Below are positions 8,529 to 17,859 of a DNA stretch of 64,000 nucleotides, piece by piece. Every line of letters begins with the position of its first letter. Position 1 is the first letter of the stretch. Location: NCBI RefSeq assembly GCF_014646235.1, contig NZ_BMNB01000023.1, positions 37,490 to 101,489 of the forward strand. The letters are read 5' to 3'. This DNA comes from Micromonospora sonchi (lineage in GTDB: Bacteria > Actinomycetota > Actinomycetes > Mycobacteriales > Micromonosporaceae). The notes beneath the pieces were generated by a model. It made no database searches, had not been told where the DNA came from, and worked only from the letters and a program-made list of their open reading frames with translations. The position numbers and the translations under genes are program-made.

Positions 8529-10133
8529 ATGCGTGTTCGTAGGCTCGCTGCCTGGACCGCCCTCCCGCTCGCGGTGACCCTGGGCCTGGTGGCCTGCGGC
8601 TCGGGCGGCGATGGCGGATCCGGCGAGAGCGACCCCAACGCGGCCGTGCGGATCGAGATCGCCGAGCCGCAGCACCTGGTGCCGACAGACACCAACGAGA
8701 CCAGCGGTTCGCAGGTGCTCTCCGCCCTGTTCAGCCCGCTGGTCGACTACGACGAGGCACACAAGCCGTACGAAGTGGCGGCCGAGTCGATCACGTCCGA
8801 GGACAACACCACCTGGACGGTCAAGCTCAAGGACGGCTACACCTTCCACAACGGCGAGGCAGTCACCGCCGACAACTACATCGACGCCTGGAACTACGGC
8901 GCGTACGCCCCCAACGGCCAGAACTCCAGCTTCTTCTTCGAGAAGATCGCCGGGTACGACGACCTGCAGGGCGAGAACCCGAGCGCCCGCACGCTCAGCG
9001 GCCTGGCGAAGGTCGACGACCTCACCTTCACGGTCACGCTCTCCCAGCCGTACAGCGAGTTCAAGTCGATGCTCGGCTACACCGCCTTCTACCCGCTGCC
9101 GAAGGCCGCGTTCTCCGCGCCCGGCGAGCTGACCGAGGAGTACGAGCAGGCGCCGATCGGTCAGGGCCCGTTCAAGATGAAGGGCACCTGGCAGCACGAC
9201 GCCAAGGTCGAGGTCGAGCGCTACGAGGCCTACCCCGGCGAGCAGCCGAAGGTGGCCGGCGTCGAGTTCCGCATCTACCAGCAGCTGACCGCCGCGTACG
9301 CGGACGTGCTGTCGGACAACCTCGACGTGATCAAGACCATTCCGACCGAGAACCTCTCCACCGCTGCCGTCGACCTGGGCGACCGGTTCCAGCAGAGCCC
9401 CGCGTCGGCGCTGCACTTCCTCTCCTTCCCGACCTTCCAGGAGGAGTTCAGCGACCCGGACGTGCGCAAGGCCATCTCGATGGCGATCGACCGGGACGAG
9501 ATCACCACGTCGATCTTCAAGGACTCGCAGCAGCCGGCCCGCTCGTTCGTCTCGCCGGTGGTCGCCGGCTACCGGGAGAACACCATCGGCGCCGCGGGTG
9601 AGTTCGACCCGGACCGGGCCAAGGCGCTGTACCAGGCCGCGGGCGGCCCGTCGAAGATCACCCTGTCGTACAACGGCGACGGCGGTCACAAGGACTGGAT
9701 CGACGCCACCTGCAACCAGCTCAAGGCCAACCTGGGCGTGGACTGCGTGGGCAACGCCGAGCCGAAGTTCGCCGACCTGCTGACCAAGGTCAAGGCCAAG
9801 CAGCCGGTCGGCCTGTTCCGGCTGGGCTGGGTCATGGACTACCCGTCCATGGAGAACTACCTGGCCCCGCTGTTCAGCAGCAACGGTTCGTCGAACTACT
9901 ACGGCTACCGCAACGCTGAGTTCGACCGGCTGCTCGCCGAGGGCATCAGCGCCCCCAGCGAGGAGGAGGCGATCCAGAAGTACCAGGCCGCCGAGGACCT
10001 GCTGGCGGAGGACCTGCCGGTGGTCCCGCTGCGCTACGGCCAGAACAACTTCGGGCACTCGACCAAGGTGAAGAACGTCGAGATGGACGTCTTCGACCGG
10101 ATCAACCTGCTTCAGATCGAGGCCGTGAAGTAA
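8529..10133 (+). CDS. peptide ABC transporter substrate-binding lipoprotein (family 5)
   Basis: The extracellular receptor of an oligopeptide/dipeptide importer, anchored as a lipoprotein: the signal peptide ends in the lipobox LVAC with Cys23, followed by a Gly/Ser linker. The 534-residue mature protein has the SBP family 5 features (YDEAHKPYEVAAESI, TFHNGEAVTADNYIDAWNY, and the C-terminal RLGWVMDYPSMENYLAPLF). A strong Shine-Dalgarno AGGAGG precedes the ATG. It is the first gene of a five-gene operon (two permeases, two ATPases), with a hairpin at 10146 between it and the permease. The other peptide operon's receptor at 37466 is a clear paralogue. The ligand is unknown. Confidence 0.93.
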   Translation: MRVRRLAAWTALPLAVTLGLVACGSGGDGGSGESDPNAAVRIEIAEPQHLVPTDTNETSGSQVLSALFSPLVDYDEAHKPYEVAAESITSEDNTTWTVKLKDGYTFHNGEAVTADNYIDAWNYGAYAPNGQNSSFFFEKIAGYDDLQGENPSARTLSGLAKVDDLTFTVTLSQPYSEFKSMLGYTAFYPLPKAAFSAPGELTEEYEQAPIGQGPFKMKGTWQHDAKVEVERYEAYPGEQPKVAGVEFRIYQQLTAAYADVLSDNLDVIKTIPTENLSTAAVDLGDRFQQSPASALHFLSFPTFQEEFSDPDVRKAISMAIDRDEITTSIFKDSQQPARSFVSPVVAGYRENTIGAAGEFDPDRAKALYQAAGGPSKITLSYNGDGGHKDWIDATCNQLKANLGVDCVGNAEPKFADLLTKVKAKQPVGLFRLGWVMDYPSMENYLAPLFSSNGSSNYYGYRNAEFDRLLAEGISAPSEEEAIQKYQAAEDLLAEDLPVVPLRYGQNNFGHSTKVKNVEMDVFDRINLLQIEAVK

Positions 10134-10145
10134 CACCACGTACGC

Positions 10146-10177
10146 CGGGTCGGGTCATCGCGAGGTGACCCGACCCG
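10146..10177 (+). terminator. intercistronic hairpin after the binding-protein gene
   Basis: A perfect 12-bp stem (10146-10157 with 10166-10177) with an 8-nt loop lies 12 bp past the binding-protein stop and before the permease. It probably gives partial termination or protects the 3' end of the receptor mRNA. A similar hairpin sits at the same place in the second operon. Confidence 0.6.
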
Positions 10178-10205
10178 TCACGTGATTAGTCCATTTCCAG
10201 AGAGA

Positions 10206-11153
10206 ATGTCAAGTATGTTCCGCTTCATCGTGCGGCGCCTGCTCCAGATGATCGTGGCCTTCTTCGGCACCACGCTGATCGTCTACGCGCTGATGTTCGC
10301 CGGTCAGGGCGACCCGATCCAGGCCCTCGCCGGCGAGCGGCCGGTCACCGAGGCGCAGCGGGCATACCTCACCGAGAAGTACCACCTGGACGCGACCGGC
10401 GTCGGCGGCTTCTTCTACCGGTACTTCGACTACCTCTCCAACCTGCTCCGCGGCGACCTGGGCGAGTCGCTGACCGGGCGGTCGATCGGCGACATCCTCG
10501 CCGCCGCCTGGCCGGTCACGATCAAGCTGGCGCTGATCGCCATCGCGGTCGCCGTCATCTTCGGCGTCACCGCGGGCGTGCTCGCCGGCATCCGGCGGGC
10601 CAGCATCTTCGACAACGCCACCCTGCTGCTGACGCTGCTGGTGCTCGGCATCCCGACCATCGTGCTCGCCCCCCTGGCGCAGTACTACCTCGGCGTCAGG
10701 TGGCAACTCTTCCCGCCCACCGCCGGCGCCGACCCCGACTTCTACGCGCTGCTGCTGCCCGGCATCGTGCTCGGCTCGCTCTCCCTGGCCACCGCGCTGC
10801 GGCTGACCCGTACCTCGGTGGCCGAGAACCTGCGCGCCGACTACGTGCGGACCGCCCGCTCCAAGGGCCTGCCGCGCCGGCGGGTGGTCAGCGTGCACGT
10901 GCTGCGCAACTCGCTGATCCCGGTGATCACCTTCCTCGGCGTCGAACTGGGGAACCTGATGAGCGGCGCGATCATCACCGAGGGCGTGTTCAACATCCCG
11001 GGCGTCGGCTTCAACCTCTTCCGCGGCATCCGCACCGAGGACGGCCCGCTGGTGGTGGGCATCGTCAGCGTGCTCGTCGTGGTCTACCTCGTCGCCAACC
11101 TGGTGGTGGACATCCTGTACGCCGTTCTCGACCCGAGGATCCGCTATGAGTGA
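10206..11153 (+). CDS. peptide ABC transporter permease, DppB/OppB type
   Basis: Inner-membrane permease subunit with six expected transmembrane helices; it begins with the family's FRFIVRRLLQMIVAFFGTTLIVYALMF first helix. The EAA loop that contacts the ATPase is visible as ARSKGLPRRRVVSVHVLRNSLIPV near residue 218. About 315 residues, which is normal. The ATG at 10206 or 10215 is more likely than a GTG at 10182. Its 3' end overlaps the next permease gene by 8 bp (ATGAGTGA), indicating translational coupling. Confidence 0.93.
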   Translation: MSSMFRFIVRRLLQMIVAFFGTTLIVYALMFAGQGDPIQALAGERPVTEAQRAYLTEKYHLDATGVGGFFYRYFDYLSNLLRGDLGESLTGRSIGDILAAAWPVTIKLALIAIAVAVIFGVTAGVLAGIRRASIFDNATLLLTLLVLGIPTIVLAPLAQYYLGVRWQLFPPTAGADPDFYALLLPGIVLGSLSLATALRLTRTSVAENLRADYVRTARSKGLPRRRVVSVHVLRNSLIPVITFLGVELGNLMSGAIITEGVFNIPGVGFNLFRGIRTEDGPLVVGIVSVLVVVYLVANLVVDILYAVLDPRIRYE

Positions 11154-12036
11154 GCGCAGCGACGTGGGCCGGCTCCGCAAGCCGAGCAGCCTGGCCGGGG
11201 ACGCCTGGCGCGACCTGCGCCGCAAGCCGATCTTCTGGATCAGCCTCGCGCTGGTGCTGCTGGTGACCGCGATGGCCGCCGCGCCGGGGCTGTTCACCAG
11301 CAACGACCCGACCGACTGCGCGCTCTCCCGGCAGCACGCCGCGCCGTCCGGCGGGGCCCTCTTCGGGTACGACTTCCAGGGCTGCGACACGTACGCCCGA
11401 GCGGTCTACGGGGCCCGCGCGTCGCTGCTGGTCGGCGCCCTCTCCGCGCTGTTCACCGGCGCGATCGCGCTGCTCGTGGGGATGCTGGCCGGGTATTTCG
11501 GCGGCTGGGTCGACGCGGTGCTCTCCCGGGTGATCGACATCGTGCTCGGCATCCCGCTGCTGCTGGCCGCGATCGTGCTGCTCAAGCGGGTCTCCGTCGA
11601 CAGCGCCACGGTACGCCTCACCGCGGTCATCTTCGTGCTCGCGGTGCTCGGCTGGACCACCGCCGCCCGGGTGGTGCGTTCCTCGGTGATCAGCGCTCGA
11701 CAGCAGGACTACGTGGCCGCGGCCCGGATGCTGGGTGCCGGTAACGGCCGGATCATGTGGCGGCACATCCTGCCGAACACCCTCGCCCCGGCGATCGTGG
11801 TGCTGACCATCGCGCTCGGCACGTTCATCGCCGCCGAGGCGACCCTGTCGTTCCTCGGCATCGGCCTGCGGGAGCCGACCATTTCCTGGGGCATCGACAT
11901 CAACAGCGGGCGGGTGCACATGCGGGAGTCGGCGACCCCGCTGGTGGTCCCGTCCACCTTCCTCGCGCTGACCGTGCTGGCGTTCATCATGCTCGGCGAC
12001 GCCATCCGGGACGCCTTCGACCCGAAGCTGCGGTGA
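11146..12036 (+). CDS. peptide ABC transporter permease, DppC/OppC type
   Basis: Second permease subunit, 296 residues. It has the OppC N-terminal segment (AWRDLRRKPIFWISLALVLL), the extracytoplasmic domain with GYDFQGCDTYARAVYGARASL, and the EAA loop AARMLGAGNGRIMWRHILPNTLAP near residue 188. The start overlaps the preceding gene by 8 bp. The first bases of the gene include GAGTGAGCGCAGCGA, which recurs at 12055-12069 just past its stop. Confidence 0.93.
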   Translation: MSERSDVGRLRKPSSLAGDAWRDLRRKPIFWISLALVLLVTAMAAAPGLFTSNDPTDCALSRQHAAPSGGALFGYDFQGCDTYARAVYGARASLLVGALSALFTGAIALLVGMLAGYFGGWVDAVLSRVIDIVLGIPLLLAAIVLLKRVSVDSATVRLTAVIFVLAVLGWTTAARVVRSSVISARQQDYVAAARMLGAGNGRIMWRHILPNTLAPAIVVLTIALGTFIAAEATLSFLGIGLREPTISWGIDINSGRVHMRESATPLVVPSTFLALTVLAFIMLGDAIRDAFDPKLR

Positions 12037-12098
12037 TCACATGCGAGCGCGAGGAGTGAGCGCAGCGAGCCCCGCAGTCACGAGCGAAAGGTAGGCCC

Positions 12099-13124
12099 AT
12101 GAGCCAACCCACACCGGCCTCCGCCACCCCACCCGGCGGTCACCTGCTCGATCTGCGCGACCTGCACGTCGAGTTCCGCACCCAGGAGGGCGTGGCCAAG
12201 GTGATCAACGGGGTCAGCTACCACCTCGACGCCGGCGAGACGCTCGCCGTGCTCGGCGAGTCCGGCTCCGGCAAGTCGGTCACCGCCCAGGCCATCATGG
12301 GCATCCTGGACAGCCCGCCGGCCCACATCAGCGCCGGCCAGATCCGCTACCGGGGCCGGGACCTGCTGAGCCTGCCCGAGGAGCAGCGCCGGCAGGTGCG
12401 GGGCAAAGAGATCGCGATGATCTTCCAGGACGCCCTCTCCGCGCTGAACCCGGTCTTCCCCGTCGGTTGGCAGATCGGCGAGACGCTGCGCCAGCGGCTC
12501 GGCATGTCCCGCGCCGACGCCCGGCGCCGGGTCGTGGAGCTGATGGAGCTGGTGCAGATCCCGGCCGCGAGCACGCGCCTCGGTGACTACCCGCACCAGT
12601 TCTCCGGAGGCATGCGCCAGCGGGTGATGATCGCGATGGCGCTGGCCATGGAGCCGAAGGTGCTGATCGCCGACGAGCCGACCACCGCGCTCGACGTCAC
12701 CGTGCAGGCCCAGATCATGGACCTCCTCGCCGACCTGCGGCGCGACCTGGACATGGCCATGATCCTGATCACCCACGACCTCGGCGTGGTCGCCGACGTC
12801 GCGGACCGGATCGCGGTCATGTACGCGGGCCGGATCGTCGAGCACGCCGACGTCCGCTCGCTGTACCGGGCGCCCGCCCACCCGTACACCAAGGGGTTGC
12901 TGAATTCGATCCCCCGGCTGGACCAGCGCGGCGGGAAGCTCGCCACGATCCGGGGCCTGCCGCCCAACCTGATGCGCATCCCCAGCGGCTGTCCCTTCCA
13001 CCCCCGGTGCCCGTACGCGCAGCAGGTCTGCGTGGACGTGGTGCCGCACGACCTGGTCCTCGGCGACGGCCGGACCAGCGCGTGCCACTTCGCGCAGGAG
13101 GTACGTGATGACCGCACCAGCTAG
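12099..13124 (+). CDS. peptide ABC transporter ATP-binding protein, DppD/OppD type
   Basis: Cytoplasmic ATPase, 341 residues: Walker A GESGSGKS near residue 51, QDALSALNPVF Q-loop, signature FSGGMRQR near 169, Walker B VLIADEPTTALD and switch His in LITHDLGVVAD. The C-terminal oligopeptide-transporter extension contains the Cys-rich CPFHPRCPYAQQVC, which in homologues can hold an iron-sulfur cluster. A GAAAGG precedes the ATG. The gene overlaps the next one. Confidence 0.94.
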   Translation: MSQPTPASATPPGGHLLDLRDLHVEFRTQEGVAKVINGVSYHLDAGETLAVLGESGSGKSVTAQAIMGILDSPPAHISAGQIRYRGRDLLSLPEEQRRQVRGKEIAMIFQDALSALNPVFPVGWQIGETLRQRLGMSRADARRRVVELMELVQIPAASTRLGDYPHQFSGGMRQRVMIAMALAMEPKVLIADEPTTALDVTVQAQIMDLLADLRRDLDMAMILITHDLGVVADVADRIAVMYAGRIVEHADVRSLYRAPAHPYTKGLLNSIPRLDQRGGKLATIRGLPPNLMRIPSGCPFHPRCPYAQQVCVDVVPHDLVLGDGRTSACHFAQEVRDDRTS

Positions 13125-14139
13125 CCCCGGCAAGGTGCGGGGCGAGACGATTCTCTCCGTCGACCACCTGGTCAAGCACTTCCCGATCACGCAGGGGGTG
13201 CTGTTCCGGAAGAAGGTCGGCGCGGTCCGGGCCGTCGACGGGGTGAGCTTCGAGCTGCGTCGGGGCGAGACGCTGGGCATCGTCGGCGAGTCGGGCTGCG
13301 GCAAGTCCACCCTGGCCCGGCTGCTGATGCGGCTGGAGCGCCCGACCGCCGGCCGGGCCACCCTGGCCGGGCGGGACCTGTTCGCCGCCTCGGGATCCGA
13401 GCTGCGCCGGATCCGGCGCAACATGCAGATGGTCATGCAGGACCCGTACACCTCGCTGAACCCCCGGATGACCGTGGGCGACATCATCGGCGAGCCGTTC
13501 GAGATCCACCCGGAGGCGGCCCCGAAGGGCAGCCGCCAGCGCCGGGTCCAGGAACTGCTCGACGTGGTCGGGCTGAACCCGGAACACATCAACCGCTACC
13601 CGCACCAGTTCTCCGGTGGCCAGCGGCAGCGCATCGGCATCGCCCGGGCGCTCGCGCTGCGGCCCGAGGTGATCGTCTGCGACGAGCCGGTCTCCGCGCT
13701 GGACGTCTCCATCCAGGCGCAGGTGATCAACCTGCTGGAGGAACTCCAGGACGAGTTCGGGCTGTCGTACATCTTCATCGCCCACGACCTGTCGGTGGTG
13801 CGGCACATCTCGGACCGGGTCGCGGTGATGTACCTGGGCCGGATCGTGGAGATCGGCACCGAGGACGAGATCTACCAGCGGGCCACCCACCCGTACACCC
13901 AGGCGCTGCTCTCCGCGGCCCCGGTGCCGGACCCGGACGCCCGGGAGCACCGCAGCGTCATCCGGCTGCACGGCGACGTGCCGTCCCCGGCGGACCCGCC
14001 GTCGGGCTGCCACTTCCGCACCCGCTGCTGGAAGGCGCAGGAGATTTGCGCGATCCAGGACCCGCAGGCGGTGCCGCGGGCCGCCGACCCGCATCCCTCC
14101 GCCTGTCACTTCGCCGAGGTACGCCCCACGGCGATCTGA
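13108..14139 (+). CDS. peptide ABC transporter ATP-binding protein, DppF/OppF type
   Basis: The second ATPase of the importer, 343 residues: Walker A GESGCGKST, signature FSGGQRQRIGIARALALRPEV, Walker B IVCDEPVSALDVS and FIAHDLSVVRHI. The C-terminal extension has CHFRTRCWKAQEIC. The start is taken as ATG 13108 because AGGAGG (13097-13102) lies 5 nt before it; a GTG at 13105 is possible. It overlaps the DppD-type gene by 17 bp and ends the operon. Confidence 0.93.
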   Translation: MTAPASPGKVRGETILSVDHLVKHFPITQGVLFRKKVGAVRAVDGVSFELRRGETLGIVGESGCGKSTLARLLMRLERPTAGRATLAGRDLFAASGSELRRIRRNMQMVMQDPYTSLNPRMTVGDIIGEPFEIHPEAAPKGSRQRRVQELLDVVGLNPEHINRYPHQFSGGQRQRIGIARALALRPEVIVCDEPVSALDVSIQAQVINLLEELQDEFGLSYIFIAHDLSVVRHISDRVAVMYLGRIVEIGTEDEIYQRATHPYTQALLSAAPVPDPDAREHRSVIRLHGDVPSPADPPSGCHFRTRCWKAQEICAIQDPQAVPRAADPHPSACHFAEVRPTAI

Positions 14140-14182
14140 CCACGCCGGGTTCCGCCTGATCGGCCCCGATGCCGGTTTCCCG

Positions 14183-14217
14183 TTGCTGAATACATACTCG
14201 TTATGCATACTCGGTAT
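14183..14217 (+). promoter_or_regulatory. leaderless promoter with overlapping direct-repeat operator
   Basis: TTGCTG (14183-14188), a 17-bp spacer and CATACT (14206-14211) form a promoter whose start would fall at or next to the GTG at 14220. No Shine-Dalgarno is present. Two near-identical 12-mers, CATACTCGTTAT (14193-14204) and CATACTCGGTAT (14206-14217), 13 bp apart, cover the spacer and the -10 box. They look like a repressor site. Confidence 0.6.
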
Positions 14218-14219
14218 CC

Positions 14220-15071
14220 GTGACCGCTTGGGATGAACCGCACACCTCGCTCGCTGCCGGACGCAGCAACCGTCCACCCCGCGACACCGGCCCATCCCGG
14301 ATCGGACCGCCACGTACCGAGCCCGCCTCCGGGCCGGCGCCCAGCGGCCCGGCACACGTGCTGGAGATCCGCAACGCGTACCGGACGCACGGCAGCGGCG
14401 ACACGGCGGTGACCGCGCTGGGCGGCGTCAGCCTCATCGTCCGGCCCGGCGAACTCGTCGGCGTCATGGGGCCCTCCGGCTCCGGCAAGTCGACGCTGCT
14501 CAACCTGGCCGGCGGGCTGGACCGGCCGACCCGGGGCGAGGTGTGGGTCGAGGGCGAACGCCTCGACACCCTCGACCGTGCCCGGCTCGCCGCGCTGCGC
14601 CGACGCTCGATCGGCTACGTGTTCCAACACCTCAACCTGCTGCCCGGCCTCACCACGGTGGAGAACGTGGCGCTGCCGCTCGAACTGGACGGCGCCTCCG
14701 TACGCCAGGCCCGCCGCCGCGCCGCCGCCGCGCTCGACGAGGTGGGCCTGGCCGATCTCGCCCAACGTTTCCCGGACGAGCTCTCCGGCGGCCAGCAGCA
14801 ACGGGTCGCGATCGCCCGAGCGCTGGTCGGTCGGCGCCGGCTGGTGCTGGCCGACGAGCCGACCGGGGCGCTCGACTCACAGACCGGCGAGGCGGTGTTG
14901 CGGGTACTGCGCGCCCGGGTGAACGCCGGAGCCGCAGCCATCCTGGTCACCCACGAGGCGCGCCACGCAGCCTGGGCCGATCGGGTGGTGTTCATGCAGG
15001 ACGGGGTGGTCACCAACACCTCCGGCCCGTTGCAGCGGCCCGAATGGCTGCTGGACGGGACGACCCGATGA
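14220..15071 (+). CDS. ABC transporter ATP-binding protein, LolD/MacB type
   Basis: ATPase of a MacB-like (FtsX-family) transporter, which uses ATP for mechanical work or export instead of import. After an unusual Pro-rich ~45-residue N-terminus come Walker A GPSGSGKST near residue 84, the family marker GYVFQHLNLLPGLTTVENVALPL, signature LSGGQQQRVAIARAL and Walker B LVLADEPTGALDSQTG. The stop overlaps the permease start (ATGA). GTG start with no Shine-Dalgarno, so the mRNA is probably leaderless. If the Pro-rich part were untranslated, no good later start is apparent. Confidence 0.9.
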   Translation: MTAWDEPHTSLAAGRSNRPPRDTGPSRIGPPRTEPASGPAPSGPAHVLEIRNAYRTHGSGDTAVTALGGVSLIVRPGELVGVMGPSGSGKSTLLNLAGGLDRPTRGEVWVEGERLDTLDRARLAALRRRSIGYVFQHLNLLPGLTTVENVALPLELDGASVRQARRRAAAALDEVGLADLAQRFPDELSGGQQQRVAIARALVGRRRLVLADEPTGALDSQTGEAVLRVLRARVNAGAAAILVTHEARHAAWADRVVFMQDGVVTNTSGPLQRPEWLLDGTTR

Positions 15072-17785
15072 GCCGCATGTCGGACGCTCTGGTCTCCTGG
15101 CGCACCGCCCTGCGTATCGCATGGCGCGAGACCCGCCGGGCCAAAGGGCGCAGCGCGCTGGTGGCGGCGATGATCGCGACGCCCGTCCTGGCGCTCAGCG
15201 CCGCCGCCGCGTCCTACGACATGTTCCAACTCACCGACGGCGAACGGGTGGAACGCTCGCTCGGCGCCGCCGACGCCAGGGTGACCTGGGACTACGAGGG
15301 CGCGATCGAGCAGAGTCCGACCGGTGACCTGTTGACCGCCACAGGTGTCCACCGGAGCGCCACCGCCGATCCGGAGCCGGCGACCACCGATGAGGTGACC
15401 GGTGCCCTGCCCGCCGGCAGTCGGGTCGTTCCGGTCTGGGACGAACAGCGGTGGGACTGGCGGACCGCCGACGGTGTCGGCCCCGTCCCGTCGTACGGGC
15501 TGGACCTGGCCGACCCGGTCACCGAGGGGATGGCGCGCCTGCGGGCCGGGCGCGCGCCGACCGCCGGGACCGAGGTGGCCGCCAGCGAGGCGGCGCTGCG
15601 CCGGCTCGGCGTGGACCTGGGCGGGACCGTCGAGCTGGCCGAGGGGTCACGGCGGTTCACGGTGGTCGGCATCGTGGAGCTCCCGGACAATCTCGGTGCG
15701 GTCATCGTGCTGCCTCCGGACGCTCGCACCGACCCGCCGAGCGCGTGGCTGGTCGACGCACCGGCCCCGGTCGGCTGGGACCAGGTCCGGCAACTCAACG
15801 ACGTCGGCATCCTGGTGCTCTCCCGGGCGGTGGTCCTCGACCCGCCGCCGGTGCAGCAGGCCCCGCAGTCGGAGGTGGACGCCCAGACCGTCGCCATCGG
15901 CGTCGTGCTCGGCGGACTCGGCGCGATGCAGATCGTGCTGCTGGCCGGACCGGCGTTCGCCATCGGTGCGCGGCGCCGCCAGCGCGACCTCGCCCTGGTG
16001 GCAGCCAATGGCGGCAGCCCCGCCCACCTGCGCCGGATCGTGCTCGCCGACGGCGTGGTGCTGGGCCTGCTCGGGGCCGTCGCCGGCATCCTGCTCGGCG
16101 CGGTGCTGGCCGTCGCCGCGCGTCCGCTGGTCGAGGAGCACCTGGCCCAGGCACGGGCCGGCGGGTACCGGATCTTCCCGCTCGCCCTGCTCGCCGTCGC
16201 CGGGCTGGCCGTACTCACCGGGGTGGCGGCGGCGCTGGTGCCCGCGTTCGTGGCGGCACGGCAGAACGTGGTCGTCGCGCTGACCGGGCGGCGGGGCGCG
16301 ACCCGGTCCCGGCGACGGTGGGTGCTCCTCGGCCTCGTACTCACCGTCGGCGGCACCGGGCTGGCGGCGTACGCCGCTGTCCACGTGTCGGCGAACCTGC
16401 TCCTGGCCGGGTTGGTGTTGACCCAACTCGGCCTGGTGCTCTGCACCCCGGCCCTGGTCGGCCTGCTCGCCCGGCTGGGCCAGCACCTGCCGCTGACGCC
16501 GCGGATCGCGCTCCGCGACGCCAGTCGCAACCGAGCGGCGACCGCTCCGGCGATCTCCGCCGTGATGGCCGCCGTCGCCGGCACCGTCTGCCTGGGCGTC
16601 TACCAGAACAGCAGCGACGCCCGGTCGACCGAGGCCTACCGTCCGAACACCCCGCCCGGCCACCTCACCGTGGTCAACCCACTCGGGCCGGAACAGCGGG
16701 CGATTCCCGCCGCGCGACTCGACGCGATCGCCGACACGACTCTGGCCGCCACCGAGGTGGCCGAAATCCGGGTCCCGGGCTGCCCCGGCTGGGATCCCGG
16801 CACCTGCCCCAATCCGTTCGTCGAGGTGGTGCTTCCGCCACAGCAGCGGTGCCCCTTCTTCGACACCCAACGGCCACTCACCGCGCAGGAGCAGCGCCAG
16901 GCCCGCGCCGACGCCCGCTGCCAGTCGACCCAGGAGACGTACTCGCGCAGCTACGCCGGGCTCGTCGTCGACGACGGCGAGGCACTGTCACCGCTCACCG
17001 GGGCCCACGGCGACGACCTCGCCCGGGCCGTCGCCACGCTGCGGGCCGGCGGTGTGGTGGTCACCGATTCCCGGTACGTGGTGAACGGCACGGTGACGGT
17101 GCAGCCACCGACGGTGCCGACGCAGGGCGGGCCGCTGAAGGGAGGCGAACAGCCGGCCGCCCTCACGCTGCCGGGACACGCCCTGACCACCGGTATCCGG
17201 TCGGACCGGGCGATCATCTCGCCGAAGGCGCTGGCCCGCGCCGGGCTCGTCGACCACCAGTGGGGCTTCGTGATCGCCGCGCCGGCTCCCGACGCGGCAG
17301 CGGAGGACCGCTTCCGTGCCGAGCTCACCGCACTCGCCACCGGCCTGGGGGTGAGCGTGGAGCGGGGTCCGGCGCCGTCGGACGACCCGACCCTGCTCAT
17401 CCTGACCGTGGCGGCCGGGCTGATCACCCTCGGCGCGGTCGGGATCGCGACCGGACTCACCGCTGCCGACAGCCGACCCGACCTGTCGATCCTGGCCGCC
17501 GTCGGCGCCAGCCCCCTGGTGCGTCGGAAGCTGTCGCTGAGCCAGTCCGGCGTGATCGCCGGACTCGGGTCAATGCTCGGCATGAGCATCGGCCTCGTGG
17601 CGATCGTCGCCATTCTCACCACGATCAACCAGGCGTACCTGGCAACCTGGCCCGGCGCGGACCCGTACCCGATCGTCGTCCCGTGGTCCATCCTCGGCGT
17701 GCTGGCCGTGGTGCCGCTGGTCGCCATGCTCGGCGCCGGAACGCTGACCCGGTCCCGCCTACCCATCGAACGCCGACTCGACTGA
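15068..17785 (+). CDS. FtsX-like/MacB-type ABC permease
   Basis: A 905-residue membrane protein in the FtsX/MacB superfamily, partner of the ATPase at 14220. The first helix is in SALVAAMIATPVLALSAAAA. A large extracytoplasmic domain follows, then a four-helix FtsX block around residues 275-430, a second extracytoplasmic domain with paired Cys (CPGWDPGTCPNP, CPFFDTQ, ARCQ), and a final helix block. This duplicated-FtsX layout is typical of actinobacterial export or envelope-stress transporters. The substrate cannot be inferred. It is translationally coupled to the ATPase and ends at a strong terminator. Confidence 0.9.
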   Translation: MSRMSDALVSWRTALRIAWRETRRAKGRSALVAAMIATPVLALSAAAASYDMFQLTDGERVERSLGAADARVTWDYEGAIEQSPTGDLLTATGVHRSATADPEPATTDEVTGALPAGSRVVPVWDEQRWDWRTADGVGPVPSYGLDLADPVTEGMARLRAGRAPTAGTEVAASEAALRRLGVDLGGTVELAEGSRRFTVVGIVELPDNLGAVIVLPPDARTDPPSAWLVDAPAPVGWDQVRQLNDVGILVLSRAVVLDPPPVQQAPQSEVDAQTVAIGVVLGGLGAMQIVLLAGPAFAIGARRRQRDLALVAANGGSPAHLRRIVLADGVVLGLLGAVAGILLGAVLAVAARPLVEEHLAQARAGGYRIFPLALLAVAGLAVLTGVAAALVPAFVAARQNVVVALTGRRGATRSRRRWVLLGLVLTVGGTGLAAYAAVHVSANLLLAGLVLTQLGLVLCTPALVGLLARLGQHLPLTPRIALRDASRNRAATAPAISAVMAAVAGTVCLGVYQNSSDARSTEAYRPNTPPGHLTVVNPLGPEQRAIPAARLDAIADTTLAATEVAEIRVPGCPGWDPGTCPNPFVEVVLPPQQRCPFFDTQRPLTAQEQRQARADARCQSTQETYSRSYAGLVVDDGEALSPLTGAHGDDLARAVATLRAGGVVVTDSRYVVNGTVTVQPPTVPTQGGPLKGGEQPAALTLPGHALTTGIRSDRAIISPKALARAGLVDHQWGFVIAAPAPDAAAEDRFRAELTALATGLGVSVERGPAPSDDPTLLILTVAAGLITLGAVGIATGLTAADSRPDLSILAAVGASPLVRRKLSLSQSGVIAGLGSMLGMSIGLVAIVAILTTINQAYLATWPGADPYPIVVPWSILGVLAVVPLVAMLGAGTLTRSRLPIERRLD

Positions 17786-17810
17786 GTGGGACCGACAACC
17801 GCACCGGCGA

Positions 17811-17850
17811 GCTGCGGCGGCCCCGTCACCACGTCGGGGGCCGCCGCAGC
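17811..17850. terminator. bidirectional terminator between the permease gene and purH
   Basis: A 14-bp perfect stem (17811-17824 with 17837-17850) and 12-nt loop lie between convergent genes, 9 bp past the purH stop and 25 bp past the permease stop. Confidence 0.75.
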
Positions 17851-17859
17851 GTACCGGAA

